Notes under the pieces: model-generated | The model's input: the letters and a program-made list of their open reading frames with translations, nothing else | Database searches by the model: none | What the model was told of the DNA's origin: nothing | Shown here: piece after piece, positions 1-11,029 of the stretch | Position numbering within the stretch: the first letter of the stretch is position 1 | Layout: every line of letters starts with the position of its first letter | Made by a program: the position numbers and the translations under genes | Assembly: GCA_907164885.2 (NCBI GenBank) | Contig: OU015493.1 | Span: 119,213,693 to 119,277,692 of the forward strand | From: Dolomedes plantarius | Taxonomy: Eukaryota > Arthropoda > Arachnida > Araneae > Dolomedidae | Direction of reading: 5' to 3' | DNA: 64,000 nucleotides

Positions 1-1291
1 TGGTTCCTGCCAAAATCAGTAGCCAGAGTACCCGCCATTGTTGGAGATCACCGCTGCCACACGCCTCGGCATTGATTCAAAGAGACTTTGGATGAGTTCT
101 TCGGGTACAGCAGACCAAGCATCTTCCACACGTTGCCAAAGTTGATCTGCAGTGGCAGCTGGGCATGGAATCTGGGTGAATCGTTGAGCAACCATGGACC
201 ACATGTTTTCTATCGGCGAAAGATCCGGAGAGCGAGGCGGCCAGGGAAGCAATTCAATCTGGCGATTGACGAAGAACCGTTGGACTATGGGTGCCACGTG
301 TGGTCGTGCATTATCCTGTGGAAATATGGCTGTGGGCAAGCCCCGAAGGTAAGGAAGGACAACTGTCTCCAACACCTCGGAGATGTAGCGCTGGCTGTTT
401 AAAGTACCGGCAATGCGTACTAGAGGTGTGCGAGAGTGATATCCAATACCACCCCATACCATAATACCCGGTGCAGGACCAGTGTGGCGGTGCATAACGC
501 AGCTGTTCAGCATCCTCTCTTCACGGTGTCTCCAGACTCGAATGCGACCATCGTGGTGTTGCAGACAGAAGCGTGACTCGTCAGTAATGACAATTTCATT
601 CCATTCTGCCGTCCACATCCTTCTGTCTTCGCACCATTGGCGGCGGAGACGTCTGTGGTTCTTCGTCAATTGTAGACAAAGCAATGGACGTCTTGCCGAC
701 AAACCACTCTGTTGTAAACGGCGTCGAATGGTACGCGCAGACACTGGATGATGCGTTACAGACTGCATGTGCTGTGCTATGGTTCGTGATGTGACTGAGC
801 GATCCGTCACTGCCATGCGCACAATTTGCCTGTCATCATGTGAAGTGGTGCGCTGAGGTGGATGCGATCGAACACGCCGGTACGTCGTACCTTCCTGCAT
901 CCAACGATCACATATCCGCATTACAGTTGTTTGGTTTCGTCCAACACGACTACCAATTTCCCTGAAAGATAATCCACAATCTCGGTAGGCCACTATCCTT
1001 CCTCTGTCGAACTCGGATACTTGATCAAAAGATGTACGCTGTTTTCGACGAGGTATAATTGATCGTTTTTTTTTTGAAAAAACCACAAGAAAAACACAAT
1101 TGCCGAACTTGAAATCGTCGAAATCTCCAAGCCTTAAATAGCGCTTTGAAGTGGCGCCACAGGCGCGCATGATCTGCGTCTGCGCTCAAATTCTAATCAT
1201 TTGCATATCTCACCTCCGCTAATGCATGTTGTAAATTTCATATTATTTGCATGTTTCCTTCAGGGTGTTGCATTTACAGTGGCCAGCACTG
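1..1291 (-). mobile_element. Tc1-like DD34E DNA transposon, copy 1, cut by the window edge
   Basis: The right terminal inverted repeat is complete at 1264-1291, ending in the complement of CACTGCTGGCC. The same terminus is found in two further copies at 26288-27696 and 35544-36954. The left end lies outside the window: base 1 corresponds to sequence just after the transposase stop in the other copies. A TA dinucleotide follows the right end, as expected for Tc1/mariner insertion. The element abuts a different Tc1-type element that begins at 1300. Confidence 0.9.
16..1170 (-). CDS. Tc1-like transposase (DD34E), open frame but usual start codon lost
   Basis: The product would cut and paste its own element by binding the terminal repeats and using a DDE metal-ion active site. 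The frame is open for 384 codons. An N-terminal helix-turn-helix region (about residues 45-150) is followed by the catalytic core with D197 (in TDESRF), D286 (in QDNARPH) and E321 (in SPIENMW), 34 residues apart, hence DD34E. In the sister copies the protein starts at MPRRKQ; here that ATG is ATA at 1054-1056 (residue 39). Translation would have to begin at an in-frame ATG further upstream, adding 38 residues. All three catalytic residues are kept. The frame is complete, but the non-native start suggests it is no longer expressed normally. Confidence 0.85.
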   Translation of the reverse strand: MRACGATSKRYLRLGDFDDFKFGNCVFLVVFSKKKRSIIPRRKQRTSFDQVSEFDRGRIVAYRDCGLSFREIGSRVGRNQTTVMRICDRWMQEGTTYRRVRSHPPQRTTSHDDRQIVRMAVTDRSVTSRTIAQHMQSVTHHPVSARTIRRRLQQSGLSARRPLLCLQLTKNHRRLRRQWCEDRRMWTAEWNEIVITDESRFCLQHHDGRIRVWRHREERMLNSCVMHRHTGPAPGIMVWGGIGYHSRTPLVRIAGTLNSQRYISEVLETVVLPYLRGLPTAIFPQDNARPHVAPIVQRFFVNRQIELLPWPPRSPDLSPIENMWSMVAQRFTQIPCPAATADQLWQRVEDAWSAVPEELIQSLFESMPRRVAAVISNNGGYSGY

Positions 1292-1299
1292 TATATATA

Positions 1300-2500
1300 C
1301 ACTCAAGAGCCAAAACATTATGACCACCTGTCAATAACGAGTTGGCCCACCTTTGGCGCGCAACACAGCTTCAAACCGGCTTGGTATGGATGCCACAAGT
1401 CCTTGGTAGATGGCCGGAGACAGATTGTACCAGATGTTTAAGCAACGGTCACGCAAATCCGAGATATTGCGAATTGGTGGTCTTTGAACTCTGAGCTGCC
1501 GTCCCATGACATCCCAAATGTGTTCTATCGGATTGAGATCCGGTGAGTTAGGTGGCCAGGACATTAACTGGAATTCAGCATCATGTTCCTGGAACCACTC
1601 CAACACAATTTTAGCCTTGTGACACGGGGCGTTGTCCTGTTGGAACATTCCATTTCCAGCTGGAAAAACAGAGGCCATGTAAGGGTGTAACTGGTCCGCA
1701 ATGATGTTCAGATACCCTGTAGCATTCATGGTCTGCTCTACCACAACCACGGGTCCCAGAGACGCCCAAGAGAACGTCCCCCAAAGCATAATACCGCCAC
1801 CACCGGCATGTGTATGACCTACTGTACATTGAGGGAGCAACAGTTCGCCTGGAAGACGGCGTATCCTGACACGGCCATCGGCGTGATGAATGACAAACCG
1901 TGATTCATCTGACCAGGCAACTCTCTCCCACTGATCCATGGACCAGTCGCGATGTTCGCAGTTGGCGATGACGCTTGGTCAGCAAAGGCACACGAGTGGG
2001 ACGTTTGCTACGTAGTCCCATATCCAACAGTGTCCGCTGAACAGTGTGCTGCGATACTATTCTACTTGGCCCTGCATTGTATTGGGCTGTCAGCTGAGCC
2101 ACTGTCTGGCTCCGGTTTTGCTTCACCATGCGAGACAGTCTCCGACGACCTTTTTCTTTGATAGTGTGTGGACGTCCAACACCATGTCGTCTACTGCTGT
2201 TTTCACCGTCATTCATCCACTTTGCATAAGTACTAACAACTGTAGGTCGCGAACAACCCACGAGTCGTGCAGTTTCGGAAATACTTGTTCCGAGCCTTCG
2301 AGCCATTACAATCTGCCCTCTATCAAAGTCGCTTAGATCCGCAGCCTTTCCCATCACACACAGAAGTAAGTGAAAGAATAATTCTTCAGACTCTCCAGCA
2401 GCAGTTAAATATCACTTCCACCTGATCACGTGCCTCCACGTCATCCAGGCGAATTCATTGCAAAATGTAGGGGTGGTCATAATGTTTTGGCTCTTGAGTG
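1300..2500 (-). mobile_element. Tc1-like DD36E DNA transposon with perfect 29-bp TIRs
   Basis: Terminal inverted repeats at 1300-1328 and 2472-2500 match perfectly over 29 bp (beginning CACTCAAGAGCCAAAACATT) and are flanked by TA. At 1201 bp the element is full length for a Tc1-type transposon with a single transposase gene. Its left edge is separated from the neighbouring Tc1 copy only by TATATATA (1292-1299), and its right edge runs into a long (TA)n array. Perfect TIRs suggest a fairly recent insertion even though the gene is frameshifted. Confidence 0.92.
1331..2357 (-). pseudogene. DD36E Tc1-like transposase with one frameshift
   Basis: Two frames together give one transposase. The N-terminal part (1905-2357) carries the paired-type helix-turn-helix and begins [17 protein letters not shown]. 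The C-terminal part (1331-1939) carries DESRF, QDNAPCH and PDLNPIEHIWD. The frames meet at about 1940-1957, where an indel separates RQLR from the continuation at the MDQWERVAW segment. The second Asp and the Glu are 36 residues apart, so this is not a DD34E Tc1 but matches the DD36E spacing of the group described as Incomer. The protein ends in GGPTRY, like the intact relative at 28556-29596. Apart from the single indel no stop is seen. Confidence 0.88.
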
Positions 2501-2587
2501 TATATATGTATATATTATATATATGCATATATATATATATATGTATGTATATATATATATATATATATGCATATATATATATATATG

Positions 2588-2646
<59 letters not shown>

Positions 2647-2702
2647 GTATATATATATATATATATATAATATATGCATACATACATATATATGCACATA
2701 TA

Positions 2703-2741
<39 letters not shown>

Positions 2742-2793
2742 ATATGTATATATATATATATATGCATATATATATGCACATATACGCATATAT

Positions 2794-2834
<41 letters not shown>

Positions 2835-2935
2835 TGCATATATATACATATATATATATGCATATATAATATATGCATATATATATATGCACATATACGC
2901 ATATATATATATATGCTTATATATATGCATTTATA
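2501..2935. repeat. (TA)n-rich microsatellite array with TG/CA interruptions
   Basis: About 435 bp of alternating TA with scattered ATGTATG, ATGCATA and ACATACGC variants. Long open frames here on both strands are low-complexity Ile/Tyr translations, not genes. It lies between a Tc1-type element and a Helitron, both of which insert at AT-rich sites. Confidence 0.95.
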
Positions 2936-3589
2936 TCTATATATATAAAACAGTTCCGTGACTGACTGACTGACATACAACGCACAGACCAAACCGCTGG
3001 ACCAAAAGGGCTGAAATTTTGCATGGCGATTCTTCTTATGGTGTAGGGGTGCACTAAGAGAGATTTTTGAAAAATTCTTCTTAGATTTTTTTTAGTTAAA
3101 TTTTTAAGCTGTTTTAGTAACTTTTTTTAAGTTTGCATTTAAAATAATAATTTAAGGGTTATAAAATTTATATAACGAGAAAGAGCGTAAAAATTCTTTT
3201 AAAATGAACTTTTTCTCGAATCTTTACTTCAATTTTCTGATTTTTGGTGAATTTTTAAAGATTCATTTTTAGTATTTAATTTATTCAATGCCGATCACGT
3301 GATTTCTTTTTATGGTACTTTAAATAAATTTATCATCACGTGCATAACAACTAAATAGACAAAAACATTTTTTTTTCTTGCTAATGCGGCAGACGATTGG
3401 ACATTATTTTGTCTATAAAAATATCCCTTACGATTTTTTTATAAATATATATATTTTTTTCTACATCAATTGTACATATTGATCATCGCATTTATTATAT
3501 ATATATATATATATTGGCATTAATTGCATACCTTGACCATTGTATTTAATTTGTATGTACTCCGTAGCGAAGTGCGGGTTTTAAGCTAG
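2936..3589 (+). mobile_element. Non-autonomous Helitron, copy 1
   Basis: It starts with TC (TCTATATATATAAAACAG) and ends in CTAG, preceded by the short hairpin region CCGTAGCGAAGTGCGGG. It sits exactly between an A (2935) and a T (3590), the Helitron rule of insertion into AT without target duplication. The 5' part (GACTGAC repeats, then CGCACAGACCAAACCGCTGG) recurs at 41474 and 62294. No Rep/helicase coding sequence is visible, so transposition would need an autonomous partner elsewhere. Confidence 0.85.
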
Positions 3590-3687
3590 TATATATATAT
3601 ATATGCATATATATATATATGAGTATATATATATATATATATACGTATTTTTTATATATATACTCATATATATATGCATATATATGC
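3590..3687. repeat. (TA)n-rich stretch
   Basis: Alternating TA with TGCATA and GAGTATA interruptions, separating the Helitron from the foldback repeat. It is probably the continuation of the array at 2501-2935 that the Helitron split. Confidence 0.85.
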
Positions 3688-3895
3688 GTATAAAAGAAAT
3701 TGTTATGACACGACGGTCGTAGGTAGGTGCTACAAAATAACTGCTTATAAAAGAAATATGAGCATCACCCCACGGAAAGATACCGCTTATAAAAGAAATA
3801 TGAGCACCACCGTGGGGTGGTGCTCATATTACTTTTATAAGCGGTTATTTTGTAGCACCTACCTATGACCGTCGTGTCATAACAATTTCTTATAG
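3688..3895. repeat. Foldback (long inverted) repeat with a duplicated inner arm
   Basis: Left arm 3688-3775 and right arm 3810-3895 are inverted copies with only a few mismatches. Between them, 3782-3810 repeats the inner part of the left arm (CCGCTTATAAAAGAAATATG) and can itself pair with 3818-3846 around a 7-base loop. Two mutually exclusive hairpins are therefore possible. There is no coding potential beyond a spurious 64-codon frame. It could be a foldback MITE; no clear target duplication can be told apart in the flanking TA tract. Confidence 0.85.
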
Positions 3896-5049
3896 TTTTT
3901 TTGTCATCTGATTCAGGCATATTAATTATAAAAGTTTATTTTGAATATGACACCTTGGCGAAACCACTTGTGTTTGATTATGTCTGTTTGCTTTACCCAC
4001 GGCTGATGAGCCAAGCAATAACAGATGATTTTCTTGATATCTTTTTGACTTTTTTCAGTCTAATTTCTTGACTTAAATTGGGCATAATGCATAACGAAAT
4101 GTATTAAATGCAACGATTATTAAATTGGGATAATTAAAATTAACAGAGCAAGACTTGATTATACTAAATCGTTACCACATTTAAATCCTATCATTAGTAT
4201 TAAAATCAATGGTTAGAACAATTAAGTATATTAAGAGCATTGTGTCTAAAATGAAATGCAATAACCGAAAGAATCAATAAAATTAGCACTAAGTTCGATT
4301 GCTGGATGCACCTCAGTGAAGGTTATGAATCGTGAATTAAAATATTTAAAATTAAACTTGATTTTCCTTATTGATAAAAGAAAACCTGAAATAAAAATCA
4401 CCTATAAAGGAAACTAAAAGAAAAAACTACACGGCAATAGAATGACATGACGAAACTTTACAATAAAAATAACATGATTTATTAACACATAATATGATCA
4501 ACAAATACAAGGTCTTTAGGATATTATTTTGAAACTATGCTATAAAATAACGTGCCAATCAAATCAATTATCAATTTCAAGAGGACTCTATTACCTCTGC
4601 CGATTACATCAATTAACAATTTCATAGTGCAAGAAGAAAAATATAAAACTCAAAGGTGCGGTTGGTAAAACAAAAGAAAAAAAACCTAAAGCTTAAATAT
4701 TAAAAAAAAAGAAATTAAAATTACCATCTGCAGACATTTTAGAAACTAAAGAGATGAGGTTAAGGGCCAGGACATGGACCAAATTAATTATTTAAAATTA
4801 TATTACTAAATTCAGTGTTTACTATTATCGTAATTATTTAATATAATTTATCTACACAACATTTACTGTAGCTTTTTTCAAGCTACCATGCACTTTACCA
4901 CCTAGAGTAATACCTTGTGCACGCCAGTCTTTTACACAAGAACTTACTCATAACTTAAAAAGTCAATAACATATCCTGAGAGGATGTCGATAACACATCC
5001 TATACCTATGAGTGATGTATGGCCTGATGTTAACCATGTTCTATTATAA
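3896..5049. other. Gene-free AT-rich stretch
   Basis: No frame longer than about 60 codons, no recognisable repeat ends and no conserved protein motif. AT-rich spacer between the foldback repeat and a Mutator-like relic. Confidence 0.6.
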
Positions 5050-5374
5050 TTATGTTATATCTAAAATTTCAGCAGAACTAGAAGCACCACTTTGATATGC
5101 CTGTTTAATCTCACTATAGATTTCAGTAAATATACTTTCAGATGCCAAAGCATATGCACCATCTAAATGTCTTGCACACTTACCATATGCTGTTGATGAA
5201 AAGGGTTGAATATTTATCACCATACAAAAATTTTTCAATGCCTGTATAACCTTTCCCAGCATGTGAAAAGGCTCGGGTAATTCTCAAATTCACATCATGA
5301 CTGGCAATTCCAGTCTTCAAAGAGGAATTCATCATTGTTTTGTTTTCTTCACAGTAACTACATGTCAATTTCAA
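5050..5374 (-). pseudogene. Relic of a Mutator-like transposase (N-terminal fragment)
   Basis: Two overlapping minus frames (5180-5374 and 5050-5262) together resemble the N-terminal part of the Mutator-like transposase domain common in arthropod genomes. Visible are a Cys-x2-Cys pair (TCSYCEE), a segment DVNLRITRAFSHAGKGY, then ALKNFCMVINIQPFSS and a helical stretch ending near SEIKQAYQ. The frames switch at about 5235-5260, so there is a frameshift. The catalytic part is absent. It is a different lineage from the MULE relic at 6248-8747. The family call rests on remembered motif resemblance only. Confidence 0.6.
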
Positions 5375-5654
5375 ACTGTATGAAAACCCTAACTGGTTTC
5401 CAAGTTCAAGTTTTAATATTTGATTTTCACAGTCACAACACTAAGCACATTTTAAGTAGCACACACATGTTATCGCATTTTTGACAGCACAGAGTAAAGT
5501 GTGAAAACAAACAAAAATACAAATCTACTAAAAACTAATGTAGTAAATCTACTAATCTACTAAGAGAAAATATATTTCTTAGACAATCAATATGAATAAT
5601 TCTGTTACAACTTAATTGTTCAGCATTTTGAGTTATCACATAATTCATTAGAAA
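5375..5654. other. Non-coding spacer
   Basis: AT-rich, no motif recognised. It includes several CTACTAA-type short repeats at about 5523-5562. Confidence 0.5.
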
Positions 5655-6130
5655 TAACAATGATACACTCGTAAAAATCGTGAAAATAACATAAAAAATG
5701 AAGAAATAACCAGCAAAGCGATGACCGAAACGTAAACAAAAGTAAATAACTTTGTAAAAAGTGAATTTCACACTCTTATTTGTGCGTTTCGATTGATATT
5801 TAGGCTTTAAAAAATATATTATATTTATACATAAAATAATACACTCGTAAAAATCGTGAAAATAATATAAAAAATGAAGAAATAACCAGCAAAGCGATGA
5901 CCGAAACGTAAACAAAAGTAAATAACTTTGTAAAAGTGAATTTCACACTCTTATTTGTGCGTTTCGATTGATATTTAAGAATTAAAAAATGTATTAAGTT
6001 TATACATAAAATAATACACTCGTAAAAATCGTGAAAATAATATAAAAACTGAAGAAATAACCAGCTAACAAGCGATTACCGAAACGTAAACAAAAGCTAA
6101 CTTTGTAAAAGTTTGCCACATAAACACGTT
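5655..6130. repeat. Three tandem copies of a ~176-bp unit
   Basis: The anchor ACACTCGTAAAAATCGTGAA occurs at 5665, 5841 and 6016, giving periods of 176 and 175 bp. Copies one and two are nearly identical, including TTATTTGTGCGTTTCGATTG. The third diverges after about 6100. The array lies immediately upstream of the MULE relic and may be its terminal region, since MULE ends often contain subterminal tandem repeats. No inverted partner was seen downstream. Confidence 0.85.
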
Positions 6131-6247
6131 GGCGAGAAAAATTTCCCACTTTTGCCAAACACAGTAAAAACGTAAACATTGGCGCAAAAAAATCCAAGAT
6201 GGCCGACCTGGCCCCATTTCCTAGACTCGTCCCGTTTTTTTTTTATC

Positions 6248-8747
6248 ATGTCTGATCAAATCGACAAACAAAGGACCTTTTCAGGACCATTTTTTGATCC
6301 GAACATACGTTCTGATCCAAGTTCATCCAATTCAAACGTTGGGGATGATAATAAAACGGTGAATTTTTTTTTGTTATGTATGCTACAAATCTTTTATGTC
6401 AAAGTTTAGCATGATTCGGCATCTTCGGAAAATTCATCCGGATAATTGCAATTCCTTAAATAGAAAAAAAAGTAGGTAAATTTTCTTGTCTGGTATGTCA
6501 CAAGTCCTTTGCCTCAAAATTTAGTTTGATTCGGCATAGTAAAATGCATGAGAGTAATTCCGAGTGTGTGAAATAAACTACTTCACCCATACATCCAGTT
6601 AAGTGCCCATTATGTAATGAGAGTTTTGATAAGGGATCAATAATAAATCACTTTGAAAGTATTCATGATAAAAAAACAGCAATTTCAGAGCTGAAGTTCA
6701 CTTCACTGGCAGATTTTGAATCATGGAAAAGTAAAATTGAAATGAAAACAAAATCAAAGTTTATTAAATACAGCAACAAGGGAACCACATTAAATGGTAA
6801 TGTTAAACACTATTTTAAATGCCATCGCTCCAGGAACTTTGTATCAAAGAGTACAGGAATGAGACACTTAAAATTATTAGGGAGTAAAAAAATTGATGCA
6901 TATTGTCCTGCATCAATAAAAGTAATCCAGTCAGTAAGTGGGGAATGTAATGTTTATTTTCAGAGTACTCATGTTGGGCATAAAAATGATTTAGGACACC
7001 TTGTTCTTACAGAGGAGGAAAGAAAATCTTTGGCTGTAAAAATAGCTTCAAAAATTCCATTTGATCACATATTAGATGAGATAAGGGCATCATTAAGTGG
7101 AGATCTTCAAAGATTACTCTTGTTAATTAAAAAAGACCTTCACAATATTGAGAAAAGTTTCAATTTGTCTTCAGATGTAATTAAACACTCAAATGATTAT
7201 GTAAGTGTACATCTATGGGTGACAGAAATGTTAAATTCAGAGAACTCATGTGTCCTGTTTTATAAGCCTCGTGGGGAAATGTCAGATTGTGCATTTCTTG
7301 ATAAAGATGATTTTTTATTGGCCATTATGAATGATGCGCAAATTGATATGTTAAAAAAATTTGGATCAGATTGTATATGCACAGATAGCACACATGGTGT
7401 AAATGGTTATGGATACCAGTTAATCACCTTACTTGTACTGAATGACATACGTCAAGGTTTTCCCTGTGCATTTATGATCTCTAATCGATGTGATGAATTA
7501 GTACTATCAAAATTCTTCTCACTAATAAAGGATAAAGTTGGGGTATTAACTCCAAACATTTTTATGTCAGATATAGCCGAGGCTTTGGGTGCTTGAAATG
7601 AGTACCCCAAAACAAAGACTTTTTTGTGCCTGGCATGTCGACAGAGCCTGGCGCTAAAATCTAAAAAAAATTAAAGATACAGAGAAAAAAGCTAAGGTAT
7701 ACAAGATAATTAGATCACTCATGCTAGAGCGAGATGTACAAACATTTCACACAATACTTCAGGAAGCATTAAATGTACTGAATAGTGATCCTGACACACA
7801 AGAATTTGGAAAGTACTTTGAAAGTTATTATGTACAGAAGGTGTCAAATTGGGCATATTGCTTTCGAGTACATGGGGGTTTAAATACCAACATGCACATT
7901 GAATGTATGCATAGAACCTTAAAGTACATTTATTTGCACCAAAAGCACACTAAAAGGCTAGATAAAGCCATTCATGCTATGATGAAGTTAGTAAAAGATA
8001 AATTGTTCGACAGACTGGTTATACTTAATAAGGGTAAAATCTCAAGTAAACTGAAAGACTTGCGTAGCAGGCACACAACAAGCTTAAGTATCACATCCGA
8101 AATTCGTGAGAAAGATGGGAAGTAGCTCATTTGTTCATCAAACCAAAATGAAATCTATGAGATTTCTAAAGTAAGCGATTGCAATAGCTGCCACTTAAAA
8201 TGCTTTGAATACAAGGCTTGTATTCACGAATATAAATGCTCTTGCATGGATTCTGCTATCAAAGGGAATATGTGCAAACATATTCATTATTTTTGTACAA
8301 AAAATATTTCAGAAGTATCTAAACAGAATGAAAACAACACAGAAGAAATGGTGATAGATGAAAGTTGTGCAGAATCTGATGGCATTGTACAGAAATTAAG
8401 TGAAAGGAGCAGTAGAAAAAAATGTACAGGTAAATGAAGAAGATAAAAAATCTCTTATAGATGAATACACAAATGTGATTCGATGTATTGAAACACCAGA
8501 ACAATTTGCTCTAATGAGACAAATTGTGAAATCATTACCTGCAAAATTAAATGCAATCAAAGCGATTAACACTAGTAAAACATTTCCCCACACTTCAAAC
8601 ATTCCTGAAAATAAAAATATCATACCACAGAGAATGATCCATTCAACAAAAAAGAAAAAAGTATCGGATAAAGACAACAGTACTCGTGAAACTTTAGATG
8701 GAGATGATGTAGCTCTATCTCTGGTTATGAGCCACAAGGGTTACTAG
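6248..8747 (+). pseudogene. MULE transposase relic with C2H2 finger and SWIM zinc finger
   Basis: In order: a zinc finger just upstream of 6742 (CPLCNESF then H-x4-H, about 6604-6666), a long frame 6742-7596, a frame 7721-8437 interrupted by one TAG (8123-8125), and a last frame 8400-8747. The core segment CTDSTHGVNGYGYQL around 7380-7425 matches the first catalytic region of MULE transposases, and NIFMSDIAEA precedes a break. HVDRAW appears in another frame near 7638. The SWIM signature C-x-C-x9-C-x-H is at about 8239-8283. Lesions are a frameshift near 7590, a stop near 7664, the TAG at 8123 and a frameshift near the A-run at 8415. A possible first exon starts at ATG 6248 and would splice from a GT at 6359 to an AG ending at 6603, keeping frame; this is inference. 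It resembles animal MULEs of the Phantom type. Confidence 0.8.
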
Positions 8748-11029
8748 TAAGGTAATTTAAAATATAGCTTCACATTTTTTCAAGAGTTCTCCAGAAGTTA
8801 AGACTGTCTTTTAGCAAAGTTTGTTTTGTGTGTGCATCATAGAACTTGATTCTTCTGTTTTTAAAATCTTAGAATGCTTTCCAAGTTTGTGTCGAAACTG
8901 TGTACATTAAAAATTGTATATTGAAAAGGTAAAAATGAAAATGTTGCTTACATAAATATTAACTTGTTCTTGTTATAATAAATATACTGTGACATTTAAA
9001 AGTATTATGGCTGAATATACTCAAATTTTTTTCTACGACTAATCTATGACTAAGTTACTGAGTTTGCTGTATAACATTACTTTTTCATCTCTAGAGTAAA
9101 TTTAATTTAGGACTCTTTACTCTATGGATTACTAATATTAATCATGAAAATAATAAAAACTTAAAAAAGTAACTAATTACTACAATTAATTATTTTAAAT
9201 TATAAGTGTCAAAATTATAAATTTTGAATACAAATTTTTAATTTCTATATAAAACTGAAGTCAAAATTATTGTGTTTTAGTCAAATCAATCAAGGCCTTG
9301 ACCTAAAGAACTAATTTGAATAGACTTGTACAATACATTTGAATTGACAATTACAAATATACATTAATCACTGCAATTTATCATGCATTTTTGTTACATT
9401 TAGCAGTGCAATTAAAGACTTTTTATTGGTAAAATGGGTTGATGATCTATTAATATGATGTAAAAAATAATAAATCATTAGTCTGACAACTGTAATACAT
9501 AACTACAATCACATCACTGGTAGAAAATATTATATACATTGACAAAGATTTCTTTCACATTTCTAACCAGGTCTTTAAAAAATGACATCAACAGATTCTT
9601 TTATTGTTGTCATAATAAGGTTAAAAGTTTTAACATAATTTCAAGAAAAAAACTATTCTCAATATACACTACTTATGTTGTTGTAGTAACACTAGATTTA
9701 CCAGCAATTAAAGTATCTTACCAATTTATGACTGGTCATTAGAAAAAATGCTTAGGGAGGATTTCAGTCTTTATATATTTTTAAAAAGATGATAAATTAG
9801 TTGAATTATATTGATTTTAATATAATTCATATGTTAATTTACAGATTGAAAATAAAATTGTAAAACCAGTCTCATTTTAACTGGTGTGGTAAATCTAGTG
9901 TTAAATATATTTGTATTAAGGGAGTTTGACTTTTTTTAAAAATCAAAATTAATCATGAAATTAAAAACTGAAAATAAAGTTAATATTGTGAATACAAGTA
10001 ATTTAAGAAAGTGGGCTATATATGACAGATATATTATTAAGGAAGTTTGACTGCATATAACAAGGTGTCAATGTTTTAAATCAAGTGATTTTTTCAAAAA
10101 AAATCTTTGATTTTAATCCTTTTTTAACTTAAACCTAGAAAATCTCTTGAAAATCTAATTCTCAGTAGTGCTGCCTTTTTCTTAGTCTGTACAGCCTTTC
10201 TTCTTCATTTTGTCCTTAGGAATTATCTTTATATGAGCATTCTTATCTATTCAGTCACTCTTCGGAATGTTTTCATCCTTTGGTTTTATACATAGTAAAT
10301 TAAGAAATCAATCAGGGGTGGAAAAGGCTGCCCAACTGGCATTTATCAAATCTTTAAATAAATAAAAATAAATAATATTGTTATTACGTATAATTAGCAT
10401 TTCTACAAAGCTTTATATCTAAAGTCTTTGTTTTAAAATTTGTAAAGTAAGTCATTATATGGTCTGCCAATTATGCTATGCTCCCTAAGTTATCCACTTA
10501 GGACAAAATTACTTTAGAATAGTTATTTGCATGCCAAACAAAAAAATATTTTATTTGCAGATTTATACTATTAAAAGGGTATTTACCAGCTCTCTAAACA
10601 TAGAGTAGTAATTGAACTTATTAAAAAAATCTAATTTAATTTGCTTTAAGAAAATATGATTTTAATTTTAAGAAATCTGATTTAAATCAAAATAATCTGA
10701 TTTTTTGATTTTAAAAAAATGATTTTTTTACAACCTGGCATATCATCTTAAAATTCTGAATAGATTAGTTAACTACCAAATAATACATATGGGGCATACA
10801 AATGCAAAATTGAGAAACACAAATCGATATTTAAGCAGAAAGACCAAACATATAAATCTGGAACCAAATTACCATATTTAAAAAAATGGAATAAATAATA
10901 CAATAGTGAATTTATTGTATTAAAACAATTTATTTTGTGCAATGTGAGCAGAAATGTTTTTTTACTTTCTCTTATTACAGCAAAGTAATCACTAGTAATC
11001 ATTTATGTAAAAAGTTTTCAATTCTTGAA
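8748..11029. other. Gene-free AT-rich stretch
   Basis: Only spurious short frames are present. A 17-bp perfect inverted repeat (TAACACTAGATTTACCA at 9687-9703 and its complement at 9887-9903) and a repeated ATTAAGGRAGTTTGACT (about 9917 and 10036) hint at an old repeat, but I cannot assign it. Around 10620-10730 there are many GATTTAAATC-like short palindromes. Confidence 0.55.

Noticed and set aside
88..751. Plus-strand frames opposite the Tc1 transposase
   Set aside because: Antisense shadows; similar frames recur opposite the other copies of the same transposase.
2412..2992. Several open frames of 95-172 codons on both strands
   Set aside because: They are Ile/Tyr/His translations of a (TA)n-rich microsatellite with no stops by composition, not genes.
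9539..9742. 67-codon plus frame
   Set aside because: AT-rich chance frame without motif.
9687..9903. 17-bp inverted repeat as ends of a MITE
   Set aside because: The arms are perfect, but no target duplication or second copy is seen in the window.
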